Under the pieces are notes generated by a model that was given only the letters and a program-made list of their open reading frames with translations, was not told where the DNA came from and made no database searches. Below, piece after piece: positions 18,930 to 30,864 of a DNA stretch of 64,000 nucleotides. How positions within the stretch are numbered: the first letter of the stretch is position 1; every line of letters starts with the position of its first letter. The position numbers were made by a program, and so were the translations under genes. The DNA lies in contig OY282448.1 of NCBI GenBank assembly GCA_958296175.1, positions 2,604,127-2,668,126 on the forward strand, given 5' to 3'. Source of the stretch: an uncultured Chloroflexota bacterium. GTDB lineage: Bacteria; Chloroflexota; UBA11872.

Positions 18930-20269
18930 GCGCCGCCGACGCCCCCGCCGCCCCCGACAACACTGCCGCCGGCGCGCAGCCGTACATCGTCTGCGACAAC
19001 CTGGTGAAGATCTACAAGACCGAGGATCTGGAGGTCGTGGCGCTGCAAGGGCTGGACCTGGTGGTGCAGCGCGGCGAGATCATGGCCATCATCGGCAACA
19101 GCGGCTCCGGCAAGTCCAGCTTGCTCAACGTGCTGGGCGGCCTGGACCGGCCCACGGCCGGGCAGTGCCGGGTGGGCGACCTGGACATCCTGCAAGCGTC
19201 GGAGTCGGACCTGGTGGACTACAAGCGCTACCAGGTGGGATTCGTCTGGCAGCAAAGCTCGCGCAATCTGGTGCCGTATCTGACGGCATTCGAAAACGTG
19301 CGTCTGCCCATGCTGTTCGGCAACATGCGCAAGGCCTCGCAGCGGGCGCGGGCGCTGCTGACCTCGGTGGGGCTGGAAGACCGCATGCACCACAAGCTGA
19401 GCCAACTGTCGGGCGGGCAGCAGCAGCGCGTGGCCATTGCTATTGCGCTGGCCAACGATCCGGATCTGCTGCTGGCCGACGAACCGACCGGCGAGGTGGA
19501 CACGCAGACGGCGGGACAGATTTACGACATCCTGCGCTACCTCAACCGCGAGCGCGGCCTGACCATCATCATCGTCAGCCACGACCGCAACATTGCGCGG
19601 CAGGTGGATCGGGTCGTGGCCATCCGCGACGGCCGCACCAGCACCGAGACGGTGCGCCGGGTCAGCGTGCACGAGGACGGCGACGACCACACGCACGACG
19701 AGTTCGTGATCGTGGACGACACCGGCCGGCTGCAAGTGCCGAGCGAAATGCTGGAGCAGCTCAGCATTCGCGGCCGCGCCGTGGTGGACATGGAAGGCGA
19801 CCGCATTGTGATCCGCTCGAGTTCTTCGTCGATTTCGACCGTGGAGCCGACGCGCACCGACGGGGCCGAGGCGCCGGCGGGGCGGGAGGCTCCACGGATT
19901 TCACGGGTGGAAGCGCACTTGGACCGAACCTTGTCGGCGCCGCGGCCAGACGACGAATCGCCGCGGCCAGACGACGAGGCCCCGCGGCCAGACGACGGCC
20001 CGCCGCGGCGGCCGGCAGCGCGGCCGTCGAGCGGCGCGACGGACGCGGCTGACGCGGCAGCGCCGCCGGACTCGGCAGCGCCCCGCATCGTGCCCACGGA
20101 GCAGCGCGTGGTTCCAGCGGCGCCGTCGGACGCGCGCGGCGACCGGGAGGCGCCGAACGCGCCGCGGCGCGCGCGGCTTTCGGCCGGCCGGCCGCGGCCA
20201 GCCGCGCCGGACGTGCCCGCCGAGCACCTCCCGTTCGCGCCGCCCCGCCGGGAGAGCGGCGATGACTGA
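18926..20269 (+). CDS. ABC transporter ATPase with long disordered C-terminal tail
   Basis: A 447-residue ATPase of the MacB/LolD class. Walker A is GNSGSGKSS, the signature is [12 protein letters not shown], Walker B is LLLADEPT and the switch His lies in IIIVSHDR. The ATPase core ends near residue 235. A small domain ([29 protein letters not shown]) follows. About 150 residues of Ala/Pro/Arg/Asp low complexity complete the protein, including three tandem PRPDDE-type repeats around plus-strand position 19940-20000. The start ATG 18926 overlaps the permease stop, and the end overlaps the second ATPase by 8 bases. Ordinary LolD-type ATPases are about 230 residues, so the tail is an addition of unknown role. 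Confidence 0.9.
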   Translation: MSAADAPAAPDNTAAGAQPYIVCDNLVKIYKTEDLEVVALQGLDLVVQRGEIMAIIGNSGSGKSSLLNVLGGLDRPTAGQCRVGDLDILQASESDLVDYKRYQVGFVWQQSSRNLVPYLTAFENVRLPMLFGNMRKASQRARALLTSVGLEDRMHHKLSQLSGGQQQRVAIAIALANDPDLLLADEPTGEVDTQTAGQIYDILRYLNRERGLTIIIVSHDRNIARQVDRVVAIRDGRTSTETVRRVSVHEDGDDHTHDEFVIVDDTGRLQVPSEMLEQLSIRGRAVVDMEGDRIVIRSSSSSISTVEPTRTDGAEAPAGREAPRISRVEAHLDRTLSAPRPDDESPRPDDEAPRPDDGPPRRPAARPSSGATDAADAAAPPDSAAPRIVPTEQRVVPAAPSDARGDREAPNAPRRARLSAGRPRPAAPDVPAEHLPFAPPRRESGDD

Positions 20270-21044
20270 CCAGAGCCTGGCGCCGGAGCCGCCCGACGCA
20301 AACGGCGGCGAGGTGCTGCTGGACGCGCGCGACATTTCGCGCGTCTTCCGCCTGGGGTCGGAAGAAATCCGCGCCGTAGACCACGTGTCCTGCGAGGTGC
20401 GCGCCGGGCGGCTGGTCACCGTGCGCGGTCGTTCCGGCTCGGGGAAAACCACGCTGCTGAACCAGTTGGGCGCGCTGGACACGCCGGACGAGGGCGAGGT
20501 GTTCTTTCGCGGCCGCCCGCTGAAGCGCCTGCGGGAGTCGGAGCTGACCCGCCTGCGCCGTCATAACTTCGGGTTCATCTTTCAGTCGTTCGCGCTGCTG
20601 CCGGTGCTGTCGGCGTTCGAAAACGTGGAACTGACGATGCGCATCGCGGGGCGGCCGCAGCGGGAGCGCGCGGAGCGCACGCGCGAGGTGCTGGACATGG
20701 TGGGCCTGTCGCCACGCGCCGGGCACCGCCCGTTCGAACTGAGCGGCGGGGAGCAGCAGCGGGTGTCCATCGCCCGCGCCATCTCCAACAAACCCTCGGT
20801 GCTGATTGCGGACGAGCCGACGGGCGAGCTGGACAGCATCACCGGCCTGGAAATCATGCTGCTGTTCCGCCGCATTGTGGACGCCGAGGGGCTGACCATC
20901 ATCATGGCCACGCACGACCCGGCGCTGAGCCAGTTCGCCGACGAGTCGTGGCTGATGGAGGACGGCCGCCTGTCGCTGGCGGAAGGCGACCTGGACATCG
21001 ACATCCCCGAGCTGCGCCAGCGGATCGAGTTCGTCGAGGAATAA
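20262..21044 (+). CDS. Second ABC transporter ATPase of the MacB/LolD class
   Basis: A 260-residue ATPase with Walker A GRSGSGKTTLL, Q-loop FIFQSFALLP, signature LSGGEQQRVSIARA, Walker B VLIADEPTGELDS and switch MATHDPAL. It follows the first ATPase with an 8-base overlap, so the operon encodes two different ATPases for one visible permease. They may form a heterodimer under the fused double-FtsX permease, or one may serve another partner. It converges with the MFS gene 7 bases downstream. Confidence 0.92.
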   Translation: MTDQSLAPEPPDANGGEVLLDARDISRVFRLGSEEIRAVDHVSCEVRAGRLVTVRGRSGSGKTTLLNQLGALDTPDEGEVFFRGRPLKRLRESELTRLRRHNFGFIFQSFALLPVLSAFENVELTMRIAGRPQRERAERTREVLDMVGLSPRAGHRPFELSGGEQQRVSIARAISNKPSVLIADEPTGELDSITGLEIMLLFRRIVDAEGLTIIMATHDPALSQFADESWLMEDGRLSLAEGDLDIDIPELRQRIEFVEE

Positions 21045-21051
21045 GCGCGTC

Positions 21052-22290
21052 TCAGCCCTGCGGCGCCTGCTCCTCGGCCAGGTGGCGCCGCATGACGTGC
21101 AGGCCCCACACCGCCGCGGCGGCGTACACCAGCGCCAGCACCAGACCAACCGCGCCGAACCCGGCCGCGGCCAGCAGCAGCCCCAGCAGCGGGGTCAGCC
21201 CCAGTCCCACGCCGTCCACCAGAAATTGCGTGACGCCAATCGCGCGGCCCAGGCGCCGCCGGGGCGCGCGCTCGCTGAGCAGCATGATGACGATCGGCGA
21301 GCTGACGCCGGTGAAGGTGTACGCCACGACCAGCGCCGCGGAGACTCCGTGGCCGGGCGGCGCGAACATCAGCAGAGTGCCGACCACGCCCGCTCCCGCG
21401 GCAACCAGCAGCGAGGCGGTCATGCCCAGGCGGTTCACCATAGCGCCGCTGACGTAGGTCAAGACGGCGCGGCCGCCCGTGGCCAGGCCCAGCAGCAGGC
21501 CGCGCCCGCCCGGGTCCAGCCCCAGCGCCTCGCTGCTGTAGACGGGCAGCACGTAGCCGCGGGCGGCGTTGTTCCAGCCCCAGAGCAGCACGGCCAGCAC
21601 GGAGACTTCCAGCACGACCCAGCCGATGCCGAGCCGGGGCAGGCGCAGGCGCGCGGGCCGGCCGCGGCGCGGCGCGGCGTCGGCGGGGGCGGGCGGCGCG
21701 GACGATTCCAGGGACCGCACGGACGCGACCAGCGCGGCCGCGGCCAGCGCCAACGCCGCCGTCAGCAAGAACGCCGCGCGCCATCCCAGCCAGCCGGCCA
21801 GCGCGCCCACCGCGATGGGGGCGACGAACGCGCCGAACGTGCCGCCCGACATGACGCGCGCAATGTTGCGGCGGCGCTCGCGCGGCGCGCCGCGGCGCGC
21901 CAGATGCACCTGTCCGCCCGGCGCCACCAGGCCCGACCCCGCGCCGGCGGCCACCATGCCCGCGGCAAATACCCAGCCCACCGGCGCGGCCGCCGCCACC
22001 AGCGAGGCCGCGCCGGTGACCAGCAACCCCAGCGGCAGCAGCCGCCGCGGCGACACGCGGTCCGCCAGCGGCCCCAACAGCAGCGTGAACCCGCCCCGCC
22101 CCATCCCCTGCGCGCCCACCAACAGCCCGACCTCGGGAAAGCTCCAGGCGAACTCGACCCGCACGTCGCCCAACACCGGCCCCAGGGCGGCCATGGAAAA
22201 CAGCATCAACCCATAGGCCACCCACAACGCCTGCAAATCGGCGCCGTCCAGCGCCGCCCGCAGGCGCGGCGCCAGCGCGGAGACGCTCAC
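21052..22290 (-). CDS. Major facilitator superfamily transporter
   Basis: A 412-residue protein with about twelve membrane helices in two halves of six. The loop between helices 2 and 3 carries the MFS motif-A-like GPLADRVSPRRLLP, and a related stretch SGAMVNRLGM occurs at the equivalent place in the second half. The GTG start at 22290 is followed by a short cytoplasmic N-terminus and helix 1 (LWVAYGLMLFSMAALGPVLG). The substrate is unknown. The 234 bases between this start and the rightward restriction gene show no gene and probably hold both promoters. Confidence 0.87.
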   Translation of the reverse strand: MSVSALAPRLRAALDGADLQALWVAYGLMLFSMAALGPVLGDVRVEFAWSFPEVGLLVGAQGMGRGGFTLLLGPLADRVSPRRLLPLGLLVTGAASLVAAAAPVGWVFAAGMVAAGAGSGLVAPGGQVHLARRGAPRERRRNIARVMSGGTFGAFVAPIAVGALAGWLGWRAAFLLTAALALAAAALVASVRSLESSAPPAPADAAPRRGRPARLRLPRLGIGWVVLEVSVLAVLLWGWNNAARGYVLPVYSSEALGLDPGGRGLLLGLATGGRAVLTYVSGAMVNRLGMTASLLVAAGAGVVGTLLMFAPPGHGVSAALVVAYTFTGVSSPIVIMLLSERAPRRRLGRAIGVTQFLVDGVGLGLTPLLGLLLAAAGFGAVGLVLALVYAAAAVWGLHVMRRHLAEEQAPQG

Positions 22291-22524
22291 CGACGCCTAC
22301 GCCGCATGACCGACATCTCCGGACACGTCCGCCTTCGCCGTGGTCACGGCGTCGTGTCTACGGCGTCCATGTGGTCACTCAGTCACGTCCTGTCATGCAT
22401 GCCGCGGCGCCGCGCGACGCGCCGGCCGCGGGCGGGGAGGGGAACCAGCTTATAGGGCAAGCGGCGGCGGGGCGCGTGTAGGCTGAGGGTTGACGAGTCG
22501 AGAGCAGCAGCGGGGACGACGGGA

Positions 22525-25500
22525 ATGCCGCCGGCCGGCCCTGTGCGCGCGTATCTGAACGAGCTGCGCGGGAATCTGGCGCACGGCGGCGCCACGGAGC
22601 ACACGCACCGGCCGGCGCTGCAGCGCCTGTTGGAAGCCATGGACTCGCAGGCGCAGATCACCAACGAGCCGCGGCGCATCGAGTGCGGGGCGCCCGACAT
22701 GGCCGTCACGCGCGCCAGCGCCGGCAACGCCGCCGTCGGCTATCTGGAAGCCAAGGACGTGGGCGTCGACCTGGAAGCGGTCGAGCAGGACAGCGGCCGC
22801 CGCCAGCCGGCCACTGACAACGGGCGCCAGTTCAAGCGCTATCGACGGAATCTGTCCAATCTGGTGCTGACCAACTACGTCGAGTTCCGCTGGTACGTGG
22901 ACGGCGAAACGAAGCTGTCCGCGCGGCTGGCGGCGGAATCCACGGGCGGGCTGGAACTGGACGGCCACGGCGCCGAGAAAGTTCGCGCGCTGCTTGGCGG
23001 GTTTCTTCATCACGCCGCCGAACCGGCCGCCAGCGCCGCGGAGCTGGCGGAACGCATGGCGCGGGTCACGCACATGATCCGCGCCATGGTGGAGCAGAGC
23101 TTCGAGCGCGGTCACGTTTCCCCAAGCCTGCGCGACCTCTTCGACGCCACGCGCGCAGCGCTGGTTCCAGACCTGGAACCCGCCGATTTTGCCGACATGT
23201 TTGCGCAGACGCTGGCCTACGGGCTGTTCGCGGCGCGCGTGAACCATGGGGTCGGCCCGTTCCACTGGCAGGCGGCCGCCCGCGGCATCCCAACCACCAA
23301 CCCGTTCATGCGGCAGATGTTCCACGCCGTGGCCGGGCCGGACCTGGGCGACGAACCATTTGCCAGCTTCGTGGACGACCTGGCGCAGTTGCTGGCCGCC
23401 GCCGAGATGGATCAGGTGCTGGCGGACTTCGGCGCGCTCGGCGCGCGCCAGGACCCGATCATGCACTTCTACGAGACGTTCCTGGCCGCCTACGACCCTA
23501 CCCAGCGCGAACGGCGCGGCGTCTACTACACGCCGGAACCGGTGATTTCTTACATCGTGCGCTCGGTCGACCATCTGCTGCGCGAGCAGTTCGACTGTCC
23601 GGACGGGCTGGCCGATACCTCCATGACCACCTATCGGGACCATACGGGCACGGTGCACGAATCGCACCGCGTGCTGGTGCTGGACCCGGCCTGCGGCACG
23701 GGCTCGTTTCTCTATGCGGTGGTGCGGCACGTGCGCGAGCAGGTGCAGGCCAGCGGACGCGCGGGGCAGTGGCGCGGCTACGTCCATCGGCACCTGCTGC
23801 CCCGGCTGTTTGGCTTCGAGCTGCTGATGGCGGCCTACGCCATGGCGCAGCTGAAACTGGGGCTGGAACTGGAGGCGCGCGACCTGCCGGACGACGAGCG
23901 CGCGGCCTGGGCCTACCAGTTCGAGCCGGGCGAGCGGCTGGGGGTGTATCTGACCAACGCGCTGGAACCGGGCGAGGGGCAGGCGCACCCCATGTTCGGC
24001 TCGCTGATGCGCGCCCTGGCGGAGGAGGCGGACGCCGCGACCGGCGTCAAGCGCGACCTGCCCATCATGGTGGTGCTGGGCAATCCGCCCTATTCGGGGC
24101 ACTCGGCAAACGCCAGCCGCCGGGACGGCGCGCTCACCTGGATCGGCAAGCTGATCGAGGACTACAAGAAAGTGGACGGGCGCCCGCTGGCGGAACGCAA
24201 CCCGAGGTGGCTGCAAGACGATTATGTAAAGTTCATCCGCTTCGGCCAGCAGCGCATCCAGCAATCCGGCGCGGGCGTCCTGGCCTTCGTCACCAACCAT
24301 GCCTACCTGAACAACCCGACGTTCCGCGGCATGCGCCAGCAGCTGCTGAAGACCTTCAGCGACATCTACTTGCTGGACCTGCACGGCAACGTCAAGCTGC
24401 GCGAGCGCGCGCCCGACGGAGGCAAGGACGAGAATGTCTTCGACATACAGCAGGGCGCGGCCATCGGAATCTTCGTCAAGGCGCCAGGCGCAACCGGCCC
24501 GGCGCGCGTGCACCATGCCGACCTGTGGGGCGGGCGGGAGGGCAAGTACGCGGCGCTGACCGAGACGGACGTCTCGACGACGGCATGGGAGTTGCTGAAG
24601 CCCCAGTCGCCCGCCTATTTGTTCAAGCCCTGGGACGCGCGGCTGGAACGGGCGTATCGGCAGTGGCCCGCCATCACGGACATCATGCCGACTAACTCGG
24701 TGGGAGTAGTCACGGCGCGCGACAAACTGACTATTCAGTGGACGCCGGACGACGTGATGAACGTCGTGCGCGACTTTGCGTCGCTGGACTCCGAAACTGC
24801 GCGGCGCAAATACCGGCTGGGGCGGGACGCGCAGGATTGGAAAGTTCGTCTGGCGCAGCTCGACTTGAACGAATCGGGAATCCGTGACGAGCTCGTTGTA
24901 CCGATTTTATACCGACCATTTGACGTGCGGTATACCTACTATACGGGAGCAAGCCGCGGGTTCATCTGCAGACCGCGCAACGATGTGATGCGGAATATGA
25001 TCGATGGAAATAATCTCGCATTGTCGACGACGAGATCAATTGAGATCCAAGGTGGATTCGAGCATGTCTTTGTGAGCAAATACATAACGCAACATCACAC
25101 CGTATCTATCAAAGAAGTCAATTATCTGTTTCCACTTTATACGTATCCAAAAGAAGAAGAGGTCGAAAACGGACACTCCACGCCTGGCGACCGAACGCCG
25201 AACATCGATTCGTCGTTCCGGGAGGCCTTGGAACAGCGTCTGGGCCTGCGCTGCACGGGCGGCGGGCGGGGCGACCTGGCGTCCACCTTCGGTCCCGAGG
25301 ACGCGCTGCATTACATCTATGCGGTCTTGCACTCGCCGACGTACCGGCGGCGCTACGCGCAGTTCCTGCGCGCCGACTTTCCGCGCGTGCCGCCGCCGGA
25401 CGGTTTGGAGCGCTTCCGCGCTCTGGCCGCGCTGGGGCGGGAATTGACCGAGCTGCACCTGCTGGAATCGCCGACGATCGACGCTGCGGACATCGGGTAT

Positions 25501-25872
25501 CCCATTTCGGGCGACGACGTGGTGGAGGCGGGACACCCCAAATACGTGGCGCCCGGCGAGACGCCGTTTGGCGATACCAAGCCGGCGGCCGAAGGCCGGG
25601 TGTACATCAGCCGCAGCTCGCCGCCGCGGCGGGCGAACGGCCGGAATCGTTCGAACGATCGACGCTACGGCCAATACTTCTCGAATATTGCGCCCGAGGT
25701 CTGGGCGTTTCGCATCGGCGGGTATCAGCCGCTGGAGAAGTGGCTCAAAGACCGCAAAGGCCGCGAACTGAGCTTCGACGACATGGAGCACTACTCGCGC
25801 ATGGCCGCCGCGCTGCGCGAGACGCTGCGCGTGATGGCGGACATCGACGCGGCGGGCCTGCCGGACGCATGA
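22525..25872 (+). CDS. Type ISP-like restriction-modification enzyme (nuclease plus N6-adenine methyltransferase)
   Basis: A single 1,115-residue polypeptide. The N-terminal domain carries a PD-(D/E)XK nuclease pattern (PD at residues 57-58, EAK at 75-77), with Glu53 nearby. A helical spacer is followed by an N6-adenine methyltransferase: motif I VLDPACGTGSFLYAV (about residue 390) and motif IV NPPY (about 520). The C-terminal part matches the type ISP C-terminal region (RPFDVRYTYYTG, SRGFICRPRNDVM), expected to recognise DNA. No helicase motifs are visible, so it is smaller than the classic LlaBIII-type enzymes and may behave more like a type IIG enzyme. About 24880-25160 is markedly richer in A and T than the rest. 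ATG 22525 follows a GGGGA site. RecQ follows 50 bases later. Confidence 0.85.
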   Translation: MPPAGPVRAYLNELRGNLAHGGATEHTHRPALQRLLEAMDSQAQITNEPRRIECGAPDMAVTRASAGNAAVGYLEAKDVGVDLEAVEQDSGRRQPATDNGRQFKRYRRNLSNLVLTNYVEFRWYVDGETKLSARLAAESTGGLELDGHGAEKVRALLGGFLHHAAEPAASAAELAERMARVTHMIRAMVEQSFERGHVSPSLRDLFDATRAALVPDLEPADFADMFAQTLAYGLFAARVNHGVGPFHWQAAARGIPTTNPFMRQMFHAVAGPDLGDEPFASFVDDLAQLLAAAEMDQVLADFGALGARQDPIMHFYETFLAAYDPTQRERRGVYYTPEPVISYIVRSVDHLLREQFDCPDGLADTSMTTYRDHTGTVHESHRVLVLDPACGTGSFLYAVVRHVREQVQASGRAGQWRGYVHRHLLPRLFGFELLMAAYAMAQLKLGLELEARDLPDDERAAWAYQFEPGERLGVYLTNALEPGEGQAHPMFGSLMRALAEEADAATGVKRDLPIMVVLGNPPYSGHSANASRRDGALTWIGKLIEDYKKVDGRPLAERNPRWLQDDYVKFIRFGQQRIQQSGAGVLAFVTNHAYLNNPTFRGMRQQLLKTFSDIYLLDLHGNVKLRERAPDGGKDENVFDIQQGAAIGIFVKAPGATGPARVHHADLWGGREGKYAALTETDVSTTAWELLKPQSPAYLFKPWDARLERAYRQWPAITDIMPTNSVGVVTARDKLTIQWTPDDVMNVVRDFASLDSETARRKYRLGRDAQDWKVRLAQLDLNESGIRDELVVPILYRPFDVRYTYYTGASRGFICRPRNDVMRNMIDGNNLALSTTRSIEIQGGFEHVFVSKYITQHHTVSIKEVNYLFPLYTYPKEEEVENGHSTPGDRTPNIDSSFREALEQRLGLRCTGGGRGDLASTFGPEDALHYIYAVLHSPTYRRRYAQFLRADFPRVPPPDGLERFRALAALGRELTELHLLESPTIDAADIGYPISGDDVVEAGHPKYVAPGETPFGDTKPAAEGRVYISRSSPPRRANGRNRSNDRRYGQYFSNIAPEVWAFRIGGYQPLEKWLKDRKGRELSFDDMEHYSRMAAALRETLRVMADIDAAGLPDA

Positions 25873-25922
25873 CGGCGGGGTCGTGTTGGGTCTGGACGGC
25901 GTGACGAGGCCGCGAGGTCGTC

Positions 25923-27902
<1,980 letters not shown>

Positions 27903-28073
27903 CTTGGTTTGGCTTGGTGCGCCGGGTTCAGCGTCGGCGCTGCCGACGTCGACTGCACGTCCGCGGGTTCCTGCCTTGTTGGATTGACGGGGGGACGATA
28001 GCGGGAGCACGGAGCCTCGTCCCGCCCTCTGCCTGGAAGGACGCGGGTACCGACACCGGAATCATGGGGGCGG

Positions 28074-28955
28074 CTAAGCGGGGGCGCCGCTGACTTCGAT
28101 CAGGAGGCGGCAGTGGTCGCTGGGTCCCCAGTCGTCGCCGCCGTTCAGGGCGCGCACGCCCACGCTCTGGTGGAACCCGCGCGACGCGAACGCGAAATCC
28201 ATCTGCCGGTTGGCCGTTGCCGGCGTTTGGCTGGAGGTGTAGAACGTCGGGACGTTGTTGGTGTCCGACGGTTCCCACGGCGGTAGTGTATGCGCCTTGC
28301 GGCCGGCCGGATATTGCGGCCCCATGAACTCCAGGTCGAGCGCTTGCATGCGCTCGAAGACGGTGTGGTCGCGCTCGACCTTCCACAGGGGATCGTCTTT
28401 GACTTTGTAGGACATGTTGAGATCACCGGCCGCCAGAATGCGGTGCGTTGCGGGATCGATGCTTCCGATGAACGCGGACAAATCGGAGATGATGCGGTGC
28501 GCAGACGCGTCGGCGTGGCCGACGCGCCACTTCGTCCCGGTCGACGGGTGCGGCAGCATCCAACGCGCGTACATCGACACGGCGATGAATGCTGGATCGC
28601 CGTTGCGCGGGATGATGCGGGCGGCCGCGATGGTGCCGATGCCGCTGACGGCGATCTGGTGGTCCTGCAGCTCACGGATTGTGCTGACTTGCTCGAACCA
28701 CTCGACGTCGACGCGGTCGGACAGCTTCACGACTTTGGGCCAGCGGTCGTACAGGCGGTTCCAGCGGTCCTTGTACCACTCCGAGTTCCAGACGTGCGAG
28801 TCCCAATGCTGGCGGGGGCCGGTCTCGACCTGATCGAGCACGTCGCGCGGCGGGGTTCCCGCTTCCTGGAGCAATGCGACGTCGGCGTCCATACGCACCA
28901 GCTCCCGCCAGGGCGCGTGCAATTTGGCGACGTTCCAGCAGACGACCGTAGTCAT
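28074..28955 (-). CDS. Endonuclease/exonuclease/phosphatase (EEP) family protein
   Basis: A 293-residue soluble protein with the EEP fold signatures: VVCWNVAKL at the start (catalytic Asn), LLQEAG (metal-binding Glu at about residue 31), ILAAGDLNMSYK (Asp and Asn) and WGPSDHCRLLIEV near the end (Asp-His). Family members cleave phosphodiester or phosphomonoester bonds in DNA, RNA, lipids or inositol phosphates; without a signal peptide this one is probably cytoplasmic. The substrate is unknown. ATG 28955. It converges with recQ across 171 bases that hold no gene. Confidence 0.85.
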   Translation of the reverse strand: MTTVVCWNVAKLHAPWRELVRMDADVALLQEAGTPPRDVLDQVETGPRQHWDSHVWNSEWYKDRWNRLYDRWPKVVKLSDRVDVEWFEQVSTIRELQDHQIAVSGIGTIAAARIIPRNGDPAFIAVSMYARWMLPHPSTGTKWRVGHADASAHRIISDLSAFIGSIDPATHRILAAGDLNMSYKVKDDPLWKVERDHTVFERMQALDLEFMGPQYPAGRKAHTLPPWEPSDTNNVPTFYTSSQTPATANRQMDFAFASRGFHQSVGVRALNGGDDWGPSDHCRLLIEVSGAPA

Positions 28956-29051
28956 TCAGGGGTGACCTTCAGGCTTGTGGGGAGGTGGAGTGTAGCAGAA
29001 GGAGTGAGAAGCGCTGCGCTCCTATCACCGCTGGTGGGTACGGCCGCAATC

Positions 29052-29096
29052 GACCCTCTCCCGGCACGCGCCCTGGCTGGGCGAGGGGGAAGAAAA
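29052..29096. repeat. CCCTCTCCC/GAGGGGG palindromic intergenic repeat
   Basis: A diverged copy of the GC-rich interspersed palindrome family (CGACCCTCTCCCGGC and, on the other arm, GGCGAGGGGGAAG) lies in the 196-base gap downstream of sufU and upstream of the EEP gene. Confidence 0.55.
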
Positions 29097-29151
29097 AGGA
29101 ATGTGCGAGAGGCCCAAGGCTCGCCGTCGTGGAGTTCGACGCGGCTGGCGG

Positions 29152-29619
29152 CTAATCCTCGCTGTGGCGCAGCTCCACCTGGCCGCCGCGGGCGGTGTGT
29201 TCGTCGAGGCCGAGTTGGAGGGTGTTCCAACTGAGGACGGCGCACTTGATGCGGACGGGGAACTTGCGCACGCCTTCCAGCGCCACGCCGTCGCCGAGCA
29301 AGGTTTCGTCCGGCTCGGCACCTTGCAGCATCATGGCGCGGAAACCGTCGATGACGCCGCGCAGGTCGTCGACCGAAGCGCCGACGGCCGCGGCGGTCAT
29401 GATGGAGGTGGAGGCTTGGCTGATGGAGCAGCCGTGGCCGGTGAAGGCGGCGTCTTGCACGACGCCCTGGTCGTCGATGCGCAGCCAGAGCTTGACCTCG
29501 TCGCCGCAGAGCGGGTTGAAGCCTTCGATCACCACGTTGGCGTTGGCCAGCTCGCCCTTGCGCCGCGGGCGCTTGTAGTGGTCCATGATGACGTCGCGGT
29601 AGAGGTCGTCAATGCTCAT
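29152..29619 (-). CDS. sufU: Fe-S assembly protein SufU (sulfur acceptor)
   Basis: A 155-residue SufU/IscU-family protein that takes sulfur from the cysteine desulfurase SufS. ATG 29619 (MSIDDLYRDVIMDHYKRP) overlaps the end of sufS by 11 bases. The three zinc-binding Cys residues are visible in NPLCGDEV, HGCSISQAS and IKCAVLSW. The SufU-specific insertion between the second and third Cys is present. It is the last gene of the leftward suf operon. Confidence 0.95.
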   Translation of the reverse strand: MSIDDLYRDVIMDHYKRPRRKGELANANVVIEGFNPLCGDEVKLWLRIDDQGVVQDAAFTGHGCSISQASTSIMTAAAVGASVDDLRGVIDGFRAMMLQGAEPDETLLGDGVALEGVRKFPVRIKCAVLSWNTLQLGLDEHTARGGQVELRHSED

Positions 29620-30856
29620 CGAAGAAGGCCTTGGCGCGGGCCACGCCCTCGGCCAGGGCGTCGACCTCGTGCGGGGAGTTGTACAGGTACAGGCTGGCGC
29701 GCACGGTGGCGGCGACGCCCAACTTGCGCATGAGAGGCTGGGCGCAATGGTGCCCGGCGCGCACGGCGATGCCATCGGCGTCGAGCAGCGTGCCCACGTC
29801 GTGGGGGTGCACGCCGTCCACGGTGAACGAGATGACGCCGCCGCGGTCGGTGGTGTCCTGGGGTCCCAGCACGCGCACGCCGTCCAGGTCGCTCAGCATG
29901 GCCAGGGCGCGTTCGGTCAGCGCGTCTTCGTGGGCGGTGACGGCGTCGATGCCCACGTTTTGCACGTAGTCCACGGCCGCGCCCAGGCCGATGGCGCCGG
30001 CAATGTTGGGCGTGCCGCCTTCGAACTTCTCGGGCAGGCCGGCCCAGCTGGACTCGTGCAGTTCGACGGTGCGAATCATGCTGCCGCCGCCGAACAGGGG
30101 GTCCATGGCCTCCAGCCAGGCTTCTTTGGCGTAGAGCGCGCCGATGCCGGTTGGCCCCAGCACTTTGTGGCCGGAGAAGGCCACGAAGTCGGCGTCCAGG
30201 GCTTGCACGTCCACCGCCAGGTGCGGCACGGACTGGGCAGCGTCCAGCAGCACGGGGACGCCGTTGGCGCGGGCAATCTGGACGATCCGCGCAGCCGGGG
30301 TGATGACGCCCAGGACGTTGGACATGTGAGTGACGGCCACCAGGCGCGTGCGGGGGCCGAACATGCGCGCGTAGGCCTCCAGGTCGATGCGGCCTTCGGG
30401 GCTGATGGGCACATAGCGCAACGTTGCCCCGCGGCGTTTGGCCAGCATTTGCCAGGGGACCAGGTTGCTGTGGTGCTCCAGCTCGGTGAGCAGGATGTCG
30501 TCGCCTGCGTTCACGTGCGCGTCCCCCCAGGAGCGCGCGACCAGGTTGACGGCTTCGGTGGTTCCGCGCGTGAAAATGACTTCGTGCGCGTGCGCGGCGT
30601 TGACGAAGCCCGCCACACGGCGGCGGGCGGCTTCGTACTCGGCCGTGGCGCGCTCGCTCAGCACGTGCAGGCCGCGGTGGATGTTGGCGTTGTAGGTCTC
30701 GTAATAGGTTCGCAGGGTGTCGATGACGGCGCTGGGGGTTTGCGACGTGGCGGCGTTGTCCAGGTAGACCAGCGGCCGATCGTGCACGCGCTGGCACAGC
30801 ACCGGAAAGTCTGCGCGAATCGCGGTCAGGTCGAGCGCGGGGGGCGGGGCGGACAT
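29609..30856 (-). CDS. sufS: Cysteine desulfurase SufS
   Basis: A 415-residue PLP enzyme releasing sulfur from cysteine for Fe-S clusters. PLP lysine lies in FVAFSGHKVLGPTG, substrate and cofactor residues in LDNAATSQ, TELEHHSNLVPW and LDAAQSVPH, and the catalytic Cys in RAGHHCAQPLM, the group II (SufS) context. ATG 30856 is 8 bases after the Rieske gene stop. It partners with SufU encoded directly after it. Confidence 0.97.
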   Translation of the reverse strand: MSAPPPALDLTAIRADFPVLCQRVHDRPLVYLDNAATSQTPSAVIDTLRTYYETYNANIHRGLHVLSERATAEYEAARRRVAGFVNAAHAHEVIFTRGTTEAVNLVARSWGDAHVNAGDDILLTELEHHSNLVPWQMLAKRRGATLRYVPISPEGRIDLEAYARMFGPRTRLVAVTHMSNVLGVITPAARIVQIARANGVPVLLDAAQSVPHLAVDVQALDADFVAFSGHKVLGPTGIGALYAKEAWLEAMDPLFGGGSMIRTVELHESSWAGLPEKFEGGTPNIAGAIGLGAAVDYVQNVGIDAVTAHEDALTERALAMLSDLDGVRVLGPQDTTDRGGVISFTVDGVHPHDVGTLLDADGIAVRAGHHCAQPLMRKLGVAATVRASLYLYNSPHEVDALAEGVARAKAFFDEH

Positions 30857-30864
30857 GGGCTGCC

